Source: Reyranella sp. CPCC 100927
GTDB lineage: Bacteria > Pseudomonadota > Alphaproteobacteria > Reyranellales > Reyranellaceae
Assembly (NCBI RefSeq): GCF_007859315.1
Contig: NZ_VOHA01000003.1
Coordinates: 310,001 to 374,000, forward strand
Reading direction: 5' to 3'
DNA length: 64,000 nucleotides
Shown: piece after piece, positions 43,274-52,938 of the stretch
Position numbering within the stretch: the first letter of the stretch is position 1
Layout: every line of letters begins with the position of its first letter
Notes under the pieces: generated by a model
Told to the model about the DNA's origin: nothing
Seen by the model: the letters and a program-made list of their open reading frames with translations, nothing else
The model's database searches: none
Translations under genes and position numbers: made by a program

Positions 43274-44104
43274 CTATTCCTTGTTCGTGTCTTTCGCGTT
43301 GCTGCGGGGGGCGGCAGCCGGGTCCCACCCCCACATGTCCTTGGCGGCTGCCACGACTTTCGGATCCAACGCCGGCGGCGTCAGGTCGGCGCCTTTGCCC
43401 AAGGCGCTGGCGATCGTCTCGATGCCTTCGATCCGGGCGCGCTTCTTGCTGTCCGTTGCGATCACCGTCCAGGGTGCATTGTCGGTGTCGGTGCGTTCCA
43501 GCATGTCGTCGAACGCCTCGATATAGGCATCGCGCTTGGCAATGTTGCGGAAATCGTCCTCGGTCACCTTGAAGCGCTTCTCGGGGGCTTCCATGCGATC
43601 GATGATGCGCTTGCGCTGCGCCTTGGCGCTGATGTGCAGCAGCAGCTTCACCAGTCGCACGCCGTCATCCGTCAACATGCGCTCGAAGTGGTTGATCTCG
43701 TCATAGGCCCGGCGCCACGCTTCCTTCGGCGCATATTTCTCGACGCGCTCGACCAGCACGCGGCCATACCATGTGCGGTCGAAGATCGCGATTTCGCCCG
43801 GCGCCGGCAGCTTCTGCCAGAAACGGTACAAATAATGTCTGCCCTGCTCCTCAGGGGTTGGGGCGGCGATCTGCCAGACGTGAAGCGGGCGCGGGTCCAA
43901 TTGCTCGGTCAACCGCTTGATCAGCCCGCCCTTGCCCGCGGCGTCCCAGCCTTCGATGGCAATGATGACCCGACCATGGGTATGTGCCAGCCACTGCTGA
44001 ATGCGTAGAAGCTGGTATTGGAGCTGGGTGAGCCGTTCTTCGTACACATCCTCGTCGAGACCGTCGGCGAGGTCCATCTTGTCGAGTTTTTTCCACTTTC
44101 CCAT
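43274..44104 (-). CDS. ppk2: Polyphosphate kinase 2
   Basis: 276 residues. Transfers phosphate between polyphosphate and nucleotides. Walker A GWDAAGKGGLIKRL, lid region FDRTWYGRVLVERVEK and the C-terminal PWTVIATDSKKRARIE match PPK2. ATG 44104 with GAGGAGAC upstream is taken. It is divergent from the Mla/MCE operon. Confidence 0.93.
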   Translation of the reverse strand: MGKWKKLDKMDLADGLDEDVYEERLTQLQYQLLRIQQWLAHTHGRVIIAIEGWDAAGKGGLIKRLTEQLDPRPLHVWQIAAPTPEEQGRHYLYRFWQKLPAPGEIAIFDRTWYGRVLVERVEKYAPKEAWRRAYDEINHFERMLTDDGVRLVKLLLHISAKAQRKRIIDRMEAPEKRFKVTEDDFRNIAKRDAYIEAFDDMLERTDTDNAPWTVIATDSKKRARIEGIETIASALGKGADLTPPALDPKVVAAAKDMWGWDPAAAPRSNAKDTNKE

Positions 44105-44226
44105 TGCAGTCTCCTCGCGCACAAGTCTGCCCAGCCGTTCATCATGCCTGCAACCGCTAATCACCACCAGCCACGGCCAGCGCGCCGCGTTGACATAGAG
44201 CCACCACTTGCCTCCAATCGCGAACA

Positions 44227-45360
44227 ATGACTGATATCGCCTTACAGGCCACCGAGCCGTGGCTGCGGCCAGCCGATCGGGCTGGTCGCGTCATCCTGGA
44301 AGCCGGCGGTGCATGGACGGTGTTTGCCGTGGCCAACCTGCGCCGGCTCGAGGATCCTGCCGACGGGCGGCGGGGCGTAGCCGCCATCGATATCGGCGGG
44401 ATCGACAAGCTGGACACAGCCGGGGCGCTGGAAATCGTTCGCTTGCATAAGCAGTTTCCTGACGCTGCCATCGAGGGCGGCAAGCCCGAGCATCTGGCCT
44501 TGATCGAGCTGGTGACCAAGGGCGCTGCCGCCGGCGTGGTCAAACCGCAGCACGTGGGATGGCTGCTTCACTGGCTCCAGGAGCTGGGTGAAACGGTCAT
44601 GGAATTCTTCGAGCAGACGGCGCGCCTGCTCGGGTTTTTCGGGGAAGTGTTGGTGACCATTGGCGGTGCGATCCGCCAGCCTCGCCGTTTCCGAGTATCG
44701 TCGGTGATTGCTCAGATGCACGAGGTATGGATCCTCGCCATGCCGATCGTGGGTGTGCTCACCTTCCTGATCGGCGTGGTGGTGGCCTACCAGGGCGTCG
44801 AGCAGCTCAAGGCGTTCGGCGCCCAGGATTTCACGGTCGAGGCGGTCAGCATTTCCGTTCTGCGCGAACTGGGTGTGCTGCTGACCGCGATCATCGTCGC
44901 CGGCCGATCCGGCAGCGCCTTCACGGCGCAGCTTGGTACGATGCAGGTCAACCTTGAGCTCGACGCCATGCGGACCATGGCGCTCAACCCCATCGAATGG
45001 CTGGTGCTGCCGCGCATCGCGGCGCTGGTGTTGTCGATGCCGCTGCTGGTGTTCTTCGGCAACATGATGGGGCTGCTCGGCGGCGCGATGGCCTGCATGA
45101 TCTACCTGGATTTCACCCTGGCCCAGTTCTTCGACCGCCTGCGTGATACCGTTTTCATCTGGCATTTCTGGACCGGCATGATCAAAGCGCCGGTGTTCGC
45201 CTTCGTCATTGCCGCGGTCGGCTGCTACGAAGGCCTGCAAGTCCGCGGTTCGGCCGAAAGCGTCGGTCGCCAGACGACGAAATCGGTGGTCGAGTCGATC
45301 TTTTTCGTCGTGGTCCTGGACGCGTTGTTCTCGATCATCTTCCTGTTGGCAGGGGTGTGA
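44227..45360 (+). CDS. mlaE: MlaE-type ABC lipid transporter permease with N-terminal STAS domain
   Basis: 377 residues. The first ~110 form a STAS-like domain (VAAIDIGGIDKLDTAGALEIV). The rest is the MlaE permease with VVVAYQGVEQLKAFGAQDFTVEAV, GRSGSAFTAQLGTMQVN, and YEGLQVRGSAESVGRQTT. With the following ATPase and MCE protein it forms an inner-membrane complex for phospholipid trafficking. Confidence 0.93.
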   Translation: MTDIALQATEPWLRPADRAGRVILEAGGAWTVFAVANLRRLEDPADGRRGVAAIDIGGIDKLDTAGALEIVRLHKQFPDAAIEGGKPEHLALIELVTKGAAAGVVKPQHVGWLLHWLQELGETVMEFFEQTARLLGFFGEVLVTIGGAIRQPRRFRVSSVIAQMHEVWILAMPIVGVLTFLIGVVVAYQGVEQLKAFGAQDFTVEAVSISVLRELGVLLTAIIVAGRSGSAFTAQLGTMQVNLELDAMRTMALNPIEWLVLPRIAALVLSMPLLVFFGNMMGLLGGAMACMIYLDFTLAQFFDRLRDTVFIWHFWTGMIKAPVFAFVIAAVGCYEGLQVRGSAESVGRQTTKSVVESIFFVVVLDALFSIIFLLAGV

Positions 45361-45361
45361 G

Positions 45362-46183
45362 ATGAACGACGTGGCCACATTGCCTCCCCTGATCGAAGGC
45401 GGTCAGATCAGTGACATGTCGCAAGGGCGCGAGCGGGTGATTTCAATCCGTGGCCTGCGCAACCAGTTCGGCACACAGGTACTGCACGATCGCCTCGATT
45501 TCGACGTCTTTCGCGGCGAGATCGTCGGGCTGGTCGGTGGCTCGGGCTCGGGCAAGTCGGTGCTGTTGCGCACCATCGTCGGCCTGAATCCATGGCGGGA
45601 GGGTCGCATCGACGTCTTCGGCGAGGATATGGGCGCGCTGTCCCACGAAGAGCGGCAGCGCGTGCAGACCCGGTGGGGCGTCCTGTTCCAGGACGGCGCC
45701 TTGTTCTCGTCGTTGACCGTGGCCGAGAATATCGAACTGCCGCTGCGCGAGCATGCACGCGTGCCGGAAGCGGCGCTGGACGATATCGCGGCACTCAAGG
45801 TTTCGCTGGTGGGACTGCCACCGAACGCGTGCACCAAGAAGCCGTCGGAACTGTCGGGCGGCATGAAGAAGCGTGCCGGTCTGGCGCGGGCGCTGGCGCT
45901 GGATGCCGAATTGCTCTTCCTGGACGAGCCGACGGCCGGCCTCGATCCGATCAGCGCCGCCAACTTCGATCAGCTGCTGCGCGATCTGCAACGGACTCTG
46001 GGGCTGACGGTGGTCATGGTGACCCACGACCTCGACAGCCTGCACGCCATTTGCGACCGGATCGCTGTGCTGCTCGACAAGCGTATCGTGGCCGGTACGA
46101 TGGAAGAGCTGTTGGTCTACGAGCATCCCTGGATTCGCGAGTACTTCCACGGGCCGCGCGCCCGGGCGGCGGGATTCGGCTAG
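45362..46183 (+). CDS. mlaF: MlaF-type ABC transporter ATPase
   Basis: 273 residues. Walker A GGSGSGKSVLL, signature LSGGMKKRAGLARAL, Walker B LLFLDEPTAGLDPI. The family segment MGALSHEERQRVQTRWGVLFQDGALFSSLTV is characteristic. It starts one base after the permease stop. Confidence 0.94.
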   Translation: MNDVATLPPLIEGGQISDMSQGRERVISIRGLRNQFGTQVLHDRLDFDVFRGEIVGLVGGSGSGKSVLLRTIVGLNPWREGRIDVFGEDMGALSHEERQRVQTRWGVLFQDGALFSSLTVAENIELPLREHARVPEAALDDIAALKVSLVGLPPNACTKKPSELSGGMKKRAGLARALALDAELLFLDEPTAGLDPISAANFDQLLRDLQRTLGLTVVMVTHDLDSLHAICDRIAVLLDKRIVAGTMEELLVYEHPWIREYFHGPRARAAGFG

Positions 46184-46202
46184 GAACCGGCGAGGAGAAT
46201 GC

Positions 46203-47243
46203 ATGGAAAACCGGTCCCCCTATGTGCTGGTCGGCGCCGCCGTCCTGATTTTCGTGCTGGCGATGACCGGCTTCGTGATCTGGAAGCTGCGCGCCGGCGG
46301 CGAGAAGGAACAAGCAGCCTACGAGATCTTCTTCTCGGGCGAGGTCCAGGGGCTGTCCAACGACTCGCCTGTCTTCTACCGCGGCATCCGCGTCGGGCGC
46401 GTGTACTCGATATCGTTGCGTACGCGGACCGAAGCGCCGCGCCGCGGCGGCACGGCCCGCCCCATCGAGCGCATCGCCGTGGTGATCGCCCTCGATTCGA
46501 CAATCGATATTCGCGAGCGGGCGCGGGCCGTGCTCGAGCGGCCTCTGGTGACGGGCGCGGCATTCATCCAGATCGTGGCGCGACCGGAGGAGGACGGCGA
46601 GATCAAGCCGAAGAAAGTGCTGGGCCAGGGGCCGTACCCGGAGATCCGGGAGGGCTCGTCCTTCTTCCAGACCACGACGACAAGCGCGCAGGAGCTGATC
46701 GCCAAGGCAGGCCAGGTCGCCGACCGGATCAACGATGCGTTGAACCCTGATACGATCAAGGCGTTCAACCAGATCGTGACCAACCTGGCAGAGATTTCGG
46801 GCATGCTGGCGAAGACGGAGCCGGCGTTCACGCAGACGATGAATGGTCTGCCAGAGATGGTGGCAGATTTGCGCAAGACGTTGGACAAGTTCAGCGGCAT
46901 GAGCGATCGGCTGGACTTGATGCTCGCCGAACTGGGGCCGCAGGACGAGGCAACGCGCAAGTTGCTGGCCGGCCGTACGCCTAGCGAACTGAAGCAGTCG
47001 GTCGCTCTGCTGCGTGATGCTCTGGCCAACGTCAACGCCGCCGCCGGCAGCCTCAATCGAACGGTGGCGGAGAACCGCGGTGCCGTTCGCCAGTTTTCGG
47101 AGGGCGGGCTGACGGAACTCAGCGTCGCGATCCGCGAGCTGCGGGCGCTGGTCGCTAGCCTCAACGCCATCTCCAGCCGCCTCGACCGCGATCCCGCGGG
47201 CTATCTGCTGGGCGGCAGCAAGCAGGGGTACCAGCCGCGATGA
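46203..47243 (+). CDS. mlaD: MCE/MlaD-family lipid-binding protein
   Basis: 346 residues: one N-terminal membrane anchor (YVLVGAAVLIFVLAMTGFVIW), an MCE domain (FSGEVQGLSNDSPVFYRGIRVGRV) and a long helical C-terminal part with repeated hydrophobic heptads. It forms the periplasmic ring of the transporter. Four-base overlap with the next gene. Confidence 0.93.
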   Translation: MENRSPYVLVGAAVLIFVLAMTGFVIWKLRAGGEKEQAAYEIFFSGEVQGLSNDSPVFYRGIRVGRVYSISLRTRTEAPRRGGTARPIERIAVVIALDSTIDIRERARAVLERPLVTGAAFIQIVARPEEDGEIKPKKVLGQGPYPEIREGSSFFQTTTTSAQELIAKAGQVADRINDALNPDTIKAFNQIVTNLAEISGMLAKTEPAFTQTMNGLPEMVADLRKTLDKFSGMSDRLDLMLAELGPQDEATRKLLAGRTPSELKQSVALLRDALANVNAAAGSLNRTVAENRGAVRQFSEGGLTELSVAIRELRALVASLNAISSRLDRDPAGYLLGGSKQGYQPR

Positions 47244-47935
47244 CCATGGCAGAACGGGCGCGCGGCGCCATCATCGTTGGCGTCGCGGGCGTACTGCTGA
47301 GCGCGTGCGCCGTGCTGTCGGCCGGGGAGGACCCGCCGAGTCTCTACACGCTCACCCCGAAGAACACGTTCGATGCGTCGCTGCCGCGGGTTTCCTGGCA
47401 GCTGGTGGTCGAGCCGCCGACGGCGGCCGCCTACCTCAACACATCGCGGATCGCGCTCGCGATGACGCCGACGTCGGCCGATTACTACGCCAAATCGGCA
47501 TGGACCGATCGTGCGCCGCTGATGGTGCAGACCTTGATGGTCGAGTCCCTGGAGAACTCCCGCCGCATTGTCGGTGTTGGCCGCGATGCCCTGTCGGTGC
47601 GGCCGGCCTACGTGCTGCAAAGCGAGCTGCGCGAGTTTCAGGCCGAGTACTTCCGCGACAAGCCGCCGTCCGTGCACGTGCGGGTCGTGGTGCGCCTGGT
47701 GCGCCAGTCGGACCGCCAGATCGTTGCCAGCCGCGGCTTCGAGCGTTGTGTCCGCGCCAGCGCCGATCAGATTCCCGCCGTGGTCCAGGCATTCGACGAA
47801 GCGCTCGGCGGCGTGCTCAGGAGCCTGGTCGCATGGACGTTGAAGGTCGCGCCGGCCCAGTATGTTGAAGGCGCGCCGTTGTCTCGGCCTGCCACGGCGG
47901 ACGATACCAGCGGCTGTTCCGCGCCGACCGGTTGA
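47240..47935 (+). CDS. ABC-type transport auxiliary lipoprotein (PqiC/YmbA-like)
   Basis: 231 residues. Lipobox LLSAC in a signal peptide. The opening SLYTLTPKN and the LLVE/DRAPLMVQTLMVESLENS region fit the lipoprotein that accompanies MCE transporters. It is translationally coupled to the MCE gene and is likely the outer-membrane-side component. Confidence 0.87.
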   Translation: MTMAERARGAIIVGVAGVLLSACAVLSAGEDPPSLYTLTPKNTFDASLPRVSWQLVVEPPTAAAYLNTSRIALAMTPTSADYYAKSAWTDRAPLMVQTLMVESLENSRRIVGVGRDALSVRPAYVLQSELREFQAEYFRDKPPSVHVRVVVRLVRQSDRQIVASRGFERCVRASADQIPAVVQAFDEALGGVLRSLVAWTLKVAPAQYVEGAPLSRPATADDTSGCSAPTG

Positions 47936-48074
47936 TCGACCCGCGACAATCGTGGCGCCCAGCGGCCGCTGAAACATTCCGGGTTGCGGTATTGGTGGCG
48001 CCGGCGTTGACCACGTGCCGGTCGCATGCCAGCGTGCGCGCCCGCATCGGGCGGGCATCGTTCGGGAGTCATGC

Positions 48075-49589
48075 ATGAGCCTCGATATTTCGCGACCGGA
48101 TCTCGTCGTCGGTGTGGTCGGCACGGGCGCCATGGGCCGCGGCATCGCACAGGTCTCGGCGCAGGGTGGCATCCGCACGATCATGTACGACGCGGCACCC
48201 GATGGTGCCGCCGCGGCAAGAGGCGCCATCGTCGCGACCATGAAGGGGCTCGTCGACAAGGGGCGCCTGACGGCGGAGGCGTTTGCCGCAGCCGAACGCA
48301 ATCTGGAGGTCGGCGAGACGCTGCCTGCGCTGGCCGCTTGTCATGTCGTGATCGAGGCTGTGTTCGAGAGCCTTGAGGTCAAGCAGAAGCTGTTCGCCGA
48401 GCTGGAGAGCGTGGTCGGCGAGGCCACGGTCATCGCCTCGAACACGTCGTCGATCCGCATTGCCTCGATCGCGCGGTCGCTCAAGAAGCGCGACCGGGTC
48501 TGCGGCATGCACTACTTCAACCCCGTGCCGCTGATGAAGCTGGTCGAGGTGATCCGCGCCGCCGAGACCGCGACCTGGGTGGTGGATGCGATGGTGGCGC
48601 TGGGCAAGCGCCAGACCCGTGTGCCCGTCGTGGTCGGCGATACGCCCGGCTTCCTGGTCAATCTCGGCGGCACCGCCATCGGCACCGAGGGCCTGCGCAT
48701 CTACACCGAGGGCCGCGCGACGCCCTCGCAGATCGACGCCGTGATGCGCGACGCCGGCGGCTTCCGCATGGGGCCGTTCGAGCTGATGGACCTGACGGGC
48801 ATCGACGTGAACTTCCCGGCCCGGCGCATCATCTACGAAGGCTTCTTCCACGACCGGCGGCTGACGCCCAGCCCATACCACGAGGGCCTGTTCCACGCCG
48901 GCAAGCTGGGCCGCAAGACCGGCGGCGGCTGGTATGCGTATGATGCCAAGGGCGGCAAGGTGGATCCCGGCTCCGACCTGGCGGTGAGCGCCGCGGCGGC
49001 CACGAAAGTGGTGGCGGCAGAGCAGGCCAGTGACAAGGTGACCGCCCTGCTGATGGCGGCGGGCACCACCGTGGTCGCGCATGACGATGGCGAGAGCCCG
49101 ATCATCGTGACGCCGTTGGGCGATGACTGCACCACGGCCTGCGTCGCCGGGGGCCTCGATCCCAAGCGCACGGTGGCGATCGATCCGACCGGCGCGGTCG
49201 AGAAGCGGGCCACCATCATGATGGCGCCGGGCGGCGATGTGGCGGTGCGGGACGCCGTGGCGGCGGCGCTGGTCGCCGCCGGCACCAAGGTGACCGCCAT
49301 CAAGGATTGCCCCGGTTTCGTGCTGCAGCGCATGCGCGCGATGATCGCCAATCTCGGATGCGAGATGGCGCAGATCGGCATCGCCTCGCCTGAAGACGTC
49401 GATACCGCCATGACACTGGGCCTGAACTATCCGCAGGGGCCTTTGGCGATGGCCGACATGATGGGCGTGAAGGATACCCACGCCATCCTGGAGCGCCTGC
49501 AGGCCATCACCGGCGACGACCGCTATCGCCCCAGCCAGTGGCTGCGCCGGCGTGCGCAACTGGGGCTCAGTGCGACGACGCCGGAATAG
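48075..49589 (+). CDS. 3-hydroxyacyl-CoA dehydrogenase (PaaH-like, two-domain C-terminus)
   Basis: 504 residues. NAD motif VVGTGAMGRGIAQVSA, then VVIEAVFESLEVKQKLF, ASNTSSI and HYFNPVPLMKLVEV typical of the family. Two C-terminal 3HCDH helical modules are visible (DTPGFLVN and DCPGFVLQRM), which is longer than single-module enzymes. The ATG at 48075 follows GGGAG. Oxidises 3-hydroxyacyl-CoA in fatty-acid or aromatic degradation. Confidence 0.92.
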   Translation: MSLDISRPDLVVGVVGTGAMGRGIAQVSAQGGIRTIMYDAAPDGAAAARGAIVATMKGLVDKGRLTAEAFAAAERNLEVGETLPALAACHVVIEAVFESLEVKQKLFAELESVVGEATVIASNTSSIRIASIARSLKKRDRVCGMHYFNPVPLMKLVEVIRAAETATWVVDAMVALGKRQTRVPVVVGDTPGFLVNLGGTAIGTEGLRIYTEGRATPSQIDAVMRDAGGFRMGPFELMDLTGIDVNFPARRIIYEGFFHDRRLTPSPYHEGLFHAGKLGRKTGGGWYAYDAKGGKVDPGSDLAVSAAAATKVVAAEQASDKVTALLMAAGTTVVAHDDGESPIIVTPLGDDCTTACVAGGLDPKRTVAIDPTGAVEKRATIMMAPGGDVAVRDAVAAALVAAGTKVTAIKDCPGFVLQRMRAMIANLGCEMAQIGIASPEDVDTAMTLGLNYPQGPLAMADMMGVKDTHAILERLQAITGDDRYRPSQWLRRRAQLGLSATTPE

Positions 49590-49648
49590 CAGTTCGCTCC
49601 ACCAGGGCGTGTCACACATTGTCACTGCGATTGAACCGCGAGAAACAC

Positions 49649-49796
49649 GATCATTCCTGGGAGCGCGGGCGTCCCGCCCGCTCATGTCGGGCGAAAGCAA
49701 AGCTTTCGCCTTGATGCGGGCGGGACGCCCGCGCTCCCAGGGCTCGCTTTGCTCGCAATGACAGCGAAATCGCGATGAGATGTGTGAATGCGACAG
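49649..49796. repeat. Dispersed inverted repeat, family A copy 3
   Basis: Arms and both flanks match family A copy 1 (GATCATT on the left; ~55 bp to the right). The 34-nt centre (49682-49715) matches the reverse complement of the copy 1 centre at 31 of 34 positions, so it is inverted relative to the flanks. It fills most of the gap before the channel gene, which otherwise shows nothing. Confidence 0.85.
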
Positions 49797-49866
49797 CAGG
49801 GCGTGTGGGGAGGAAGACTCGTCCATTCGGTGCTATCCTGCAGCGGCGTTGCTTGTGGGGAGCTGG

Positions 49867-52116
49867 ATGAGCGGGGTGACGGTACTGCGATCGCTGGTGT
49901 TGGCGCTGGGGGTGTTGCTGGGCGCGGCGACGGGTGACACCGGCCGCGCCGCAGCGCAGGCCAACCCGCCGGCCCCGCCGCCCGGCATGACCCAGCAGCA
50001 GTTCGATGCGCTGGTCGATGCGATCAGTGCCGCGGTCGTCAAGAAGCTTACCGAGCAGGGCACGATCCCGCACAAGCCCGGACCGGCTGATGCGACGACA
50101 CCGGCCAAGCCCGACGACGATAAATTCCGCACCGAATCGCGGATGCTGGCCGACCGTGCGCACACCGTGTTCGCCGCTTTTCCCGACCTGTTTCGCCACT
50201 TCGGGGATCTGATCAGCCAGCTCGACCGGCGCGCTGCGGGCGGCACCGGCCCGGGCGGCTTTTTCGTTCTGTTGGCGCTGGCCGTCGTCCTGGGGCTCGG
50301 CGCGGAACTTGCGACGCGATGGGCGCTGGTCCGCGCGCATCGCGGCATTTTGCACGGCCATGACAGTGCGCCGGGACCCTGGCGATTGCTGGGACTGGCT
50401 GCCGTCGACACGCTGCCGGTCCTGGTGCTGGCCGTGGTGGCGCGCGCCGTCGGCGGCTGGTGGTTCGCCGGCGAGGATGCCCAGGCACGTCTGGCCACGC
50501 TCGTGCTGTACGGTCTGGTGGCCTGGCGGTCCTACGTCCTGATCTTTCGCCTGTGGTTCCGCCCCAGCCTGCCCGTGGCGCGCATCGTGCCGGTGAACGA
50601 CGCCGATGCCCGTCACATCTATTACGCGCTGTCGTTCGTGACGCTGATGTCGGCGACGGCGAAATCATGGACCCTGTTCCTGTACGGCTCCAGCGTGCCG
50701 CCCGAGGCGATGTCGGCCGCGGCAGTCATCGCCAATGTCTTCCTCACGGCCGTACACATCGGCGCCGCCTGGTCCGCGCGTGCCGCGGTGGCGCGCTGGT
50801 TCGTGGCCATGGTCGAGCACACGCACCACGCGGGCGATCACATCCGCGCGGCGCTGGCGCGACAGTGGTTCATCTTCGCGGTCGCGCTCTTTCTCGCCAT
50901 TGCCGCCGCCCATCTCTACGAAGTGATCTTCGCGCGCTTCGAGGTATCGCGGGCGGTCGTGCGCAGCCTGGGGATCGTCATTGCCCTGGTGCTGCTGGAG
51001 ACGCTGTTCGACTATGTGACGCGGCGGTTGGCGAAGCCGGCGAACACCAGCGAAACCGGCACCGTGGAGCCGCGCTTCGTTGACGTTGCCGCCCGCTGCC
51101 TGCGCGTTCTCGTCCGCATCGTGGGTTTTGTGGTGATCGCCGAGACCTGGGTGGTGGAAGTGCTGGGGCTGGTGCGTCCCGAAGACATGTGGAAGGCGGC
51201 ACGGTCCGGCATCACGGCCGGCGCAACCCTGTTCCTGGCCTACGTTGCTTGGGAGATCGTGAAGTTCCTCGCCAACCGCTACGCGGTACGCAACCCGGTC
51301 ATGACACCCGGCGCCGATCCCGAGGACATGGCAAACGTGGCGCCCAGCAACGTCTCGCGCCTGCGCACGCTGCTGCCGGTGGTGCGGGTCGCGATGGCGG
51401 TCATCATCGTGGTGCTGACGGTCCTGGTCGTGTTGTCCGAGCTGGGTGTCAACATTGCACCCCTGATCGCGGGCGCTTCGGTCGTCGGCCTGGCGATTTC
51501 GTTCGGCAGCCAGACATTGGTACGCGATGTCGTGTCCGGGATTTTCTATCTCGCCGACGACGCCTTCCGCGTGGGCGAGTATCTCGATGCGGGCAAGGCC
51601 AAGGGAACGGTGGAGGGCTTTACCCTGCGTTCCATCCGACTGCGCCACCAGAACGGCCAGGTGCACACCATACCGTTCGGCCAGCTCGGCCAGATCACCA
51701 ACTTCAGCCGCGACTGGACCACTGTGAAGTTCAACCTGCGCTTCGCGCGCAACACCGATATCGAGAAGGTGCGCAAGGCCGTGAAGAAGATCGGCCTGGA
51801 GATGATAGAAGAGCCCGAGTTCAAGCGTGACCTGCTGCAGCCGCTCAAGATGCAGGGGATCGCTGACATCGCCGACAATGCGCTCGTTCTGCGCTTCAAG
51901 TTCACCTGTCGCCCGATCAAGCCGACCTACATCCAGCGTCAGGCCGTCAAGCGCATGTTCCAGGCGTTCTCCGCCCTGGGGATCGAGTTCGCCCAGACCA
52001 TGGTCAACGTCCAGGCGCTGGGCGGCGGCCAAGTCGATCCGGCGGTGCTGGCCGGGGCGGCAGCCCAGGCGCAATCGTCGGTCCAGCCGGCAGCGGCTGG
52101 CGGCGCCGGTTCCTGA
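49867..52116 (+). CDS. Large mechanosensitive channel (MscS/MscM-type)
   Basis: 749 residues. The N-terminal signal-like helix is followed by a low-complexity periplasmic stretch and about eight to ten membrane segments. The C-terminal third carries the MscS pore and beta domain: GASVVGLAISFGSQTLVRDVVSGIFYLADDAFRVGEYL and GQVHTIPFGQLGQITNFSRDW. Such large MscS homologs open under hypoosmotic stress. GGGGAG lies upstream of the ATG. Confidence 0.9.
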   Translation: MSGVTVLRSLVLALGVLLGAATGDTGRAAAQANPPAPPPGMTQQQFDALVDAISAAVVKKLTEQGTIPHKPGPADATTPAKPDDDKFRTESRMLADRAHTVFAAFPDLFRHFGDLISQLDRRAAGGTGPGGFFVLLALAVVLGLGAELATRWALVRAHRGILHGHDSAPGPWRLLGLAAVDTLPVLVLAVVARAVGGWWFAGEDAQARLATLVLYGLVAWRSYVLIFRLWFRPSLPVARIVPVNDADARHIYYALSFVTLMSATAKSWTLFLYGSSVPPEAMSAAAVIANVFLTAVHIGAAWSARAAVARWFVAMVEHTHHAGDHIRAALARQWFIFAVALFLAIAAAHLYEVIFARFEVSRAVVRSLGIVIALVLLETLFDYVTRRLAKPANTSETGTVEPRFVDVAARCLRVLVRIVGFVVIAETWVVEVLGLVRPEDMWKAARSGITAGATLFLAYVAWEIVKFLANRYAVRNPVMTPGADPEDMANVAPSNVSRLRTLLPVVRVAMAVIIVVLTVLVVLSELGVNIAPLIAGASVVGLAISFGSQTLVRDVVSGIFYLADDAFRVGEYLDAGKAKGTVEGFTLRSIRLRHQNGQVHTIPFGQLGQITNFSRDWTTVKFNLRFARNTDIEKVRKAVKKIGLEMIEEPEFKRDLLQPLKMQGIADIADNALVLRFKFTCRPIKPTYIQRQAVKRMFQAFSALGIEFAQTMVNVQALGGGQVDPAVLAGAAAQAQSSVQPAAAGGAGS

Positions 52117-52125
52117 CAGACACGG

Positions 52126-52911
52126 ATGCCCTATCCACCGGAGCGCATCGTCTGCCTGACCGAGGAGACCGTCGAAACGCTGTATCTGCTGGGCGAGCAG
52201 GCGCGCATCGTCGGTGTGTCGGGCTATGCCGTGCGCCCGCCGCAGGTACGCCGCGAGAAACCGCGCGTGTCGGCCTTCGTCTCGGCCGATGTGCCCAAGA
52301 TCGCGGCGCTGAAACCCGACCTTGTTTTGACCTTTTCGGACCTGCAAGCCGACATCGTGCGCGACCTGGTGAAGAGCGGCATCGCCGTGCATGCCTTCAA
52401 TCAGCGCGACATCGCCGGCATCCTGGCGATGATCCGAACGCTGGGTGCATTGATCGGGTGCGCCGATCGGGCCTCGGCCTTGGTCGATTCGCTGCGGCGC
52501 CGCCTCGATGTGGTCGATGCCGCGGCCAGCAGCGCGACCCGTCGACCGCGCGTCTATTTCGAGGAGTGGGACGCACCGATGATCTGCGGCATCCGCTGGG
52601 TGTCGGAGCTGATCGATATCGCCGGCGGAACGGACGTGTTCGCCGATCGCGCACGAGCACCAGCCGCTACGGGGCGGATCGTCGGTGCCGAGGAGGTGGT
52701 TGCGGCCGTACCCGACGTGATCGTAGGTTCGTGGTGCGGCAAGAAGTTCGTGCCGGCACGGGTTGCCGCGCGACCGGGATTCGATGCCGTGCCGGCGGTG
52801 CAACGTGGAGCGCTCTACGAAATCAAGTCACCGATCATCCTGCAGCCTGGTCCGGCGGCGCTGACCGACGGTCTCGACCGGCTGCGGGCGATCATTGCAA
52901 CGTGCGACTGA
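52126..52911 (+). CDS. BtuF-like cobalamin/iron-complex binding protein lacking signal peptide
   Basis: 261 residues of a type III periplasmic-binding-protein fold: RIVCLTEETVETLYLLGEQARIVGVS, LKPDLVLTFSDLQADI and the C-terminal ILQPGPAALTDGLDRL. Unusually the mature fold begins right at the start ATG with no signal sequence, so it may be cytoplasmic. No BtuCD genes are adjacent. Cobalamin binding would suit the eutBC cofactor, but that link is only inference. Confidence 0.8.
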   Translation: MPYPPERIVCLTEETVETLYLLGEQARIVGVSGYAVRPPQVRREKPRVSAFVSADVPKIAALKPDLVLTFSDLQADIVRDLVKSGIAVHAFNQRDIAGILAMIRTLGALIGCADRASALVDSLRRRLDVVDAAASSATRRPRVYFEEWDAPMICGIRWVSELIDIAGGTDVFADRARAPAATGRIVGAEEVVAAVPDVIVGSWCGKKFVPARVAARPGFDAVPAVQRGALYEIKSPIILQPGPAALTDGLDRLRAIIATCD

Positions 52912-52938
52912 ACGCAAGGCCCAACCGGGGAGGTGCCC

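Noticed and set aside
49552-49761. Short ORF with LGARASRPLMSG
   Set aside because: It lies mostly in family A repeat copy 3.
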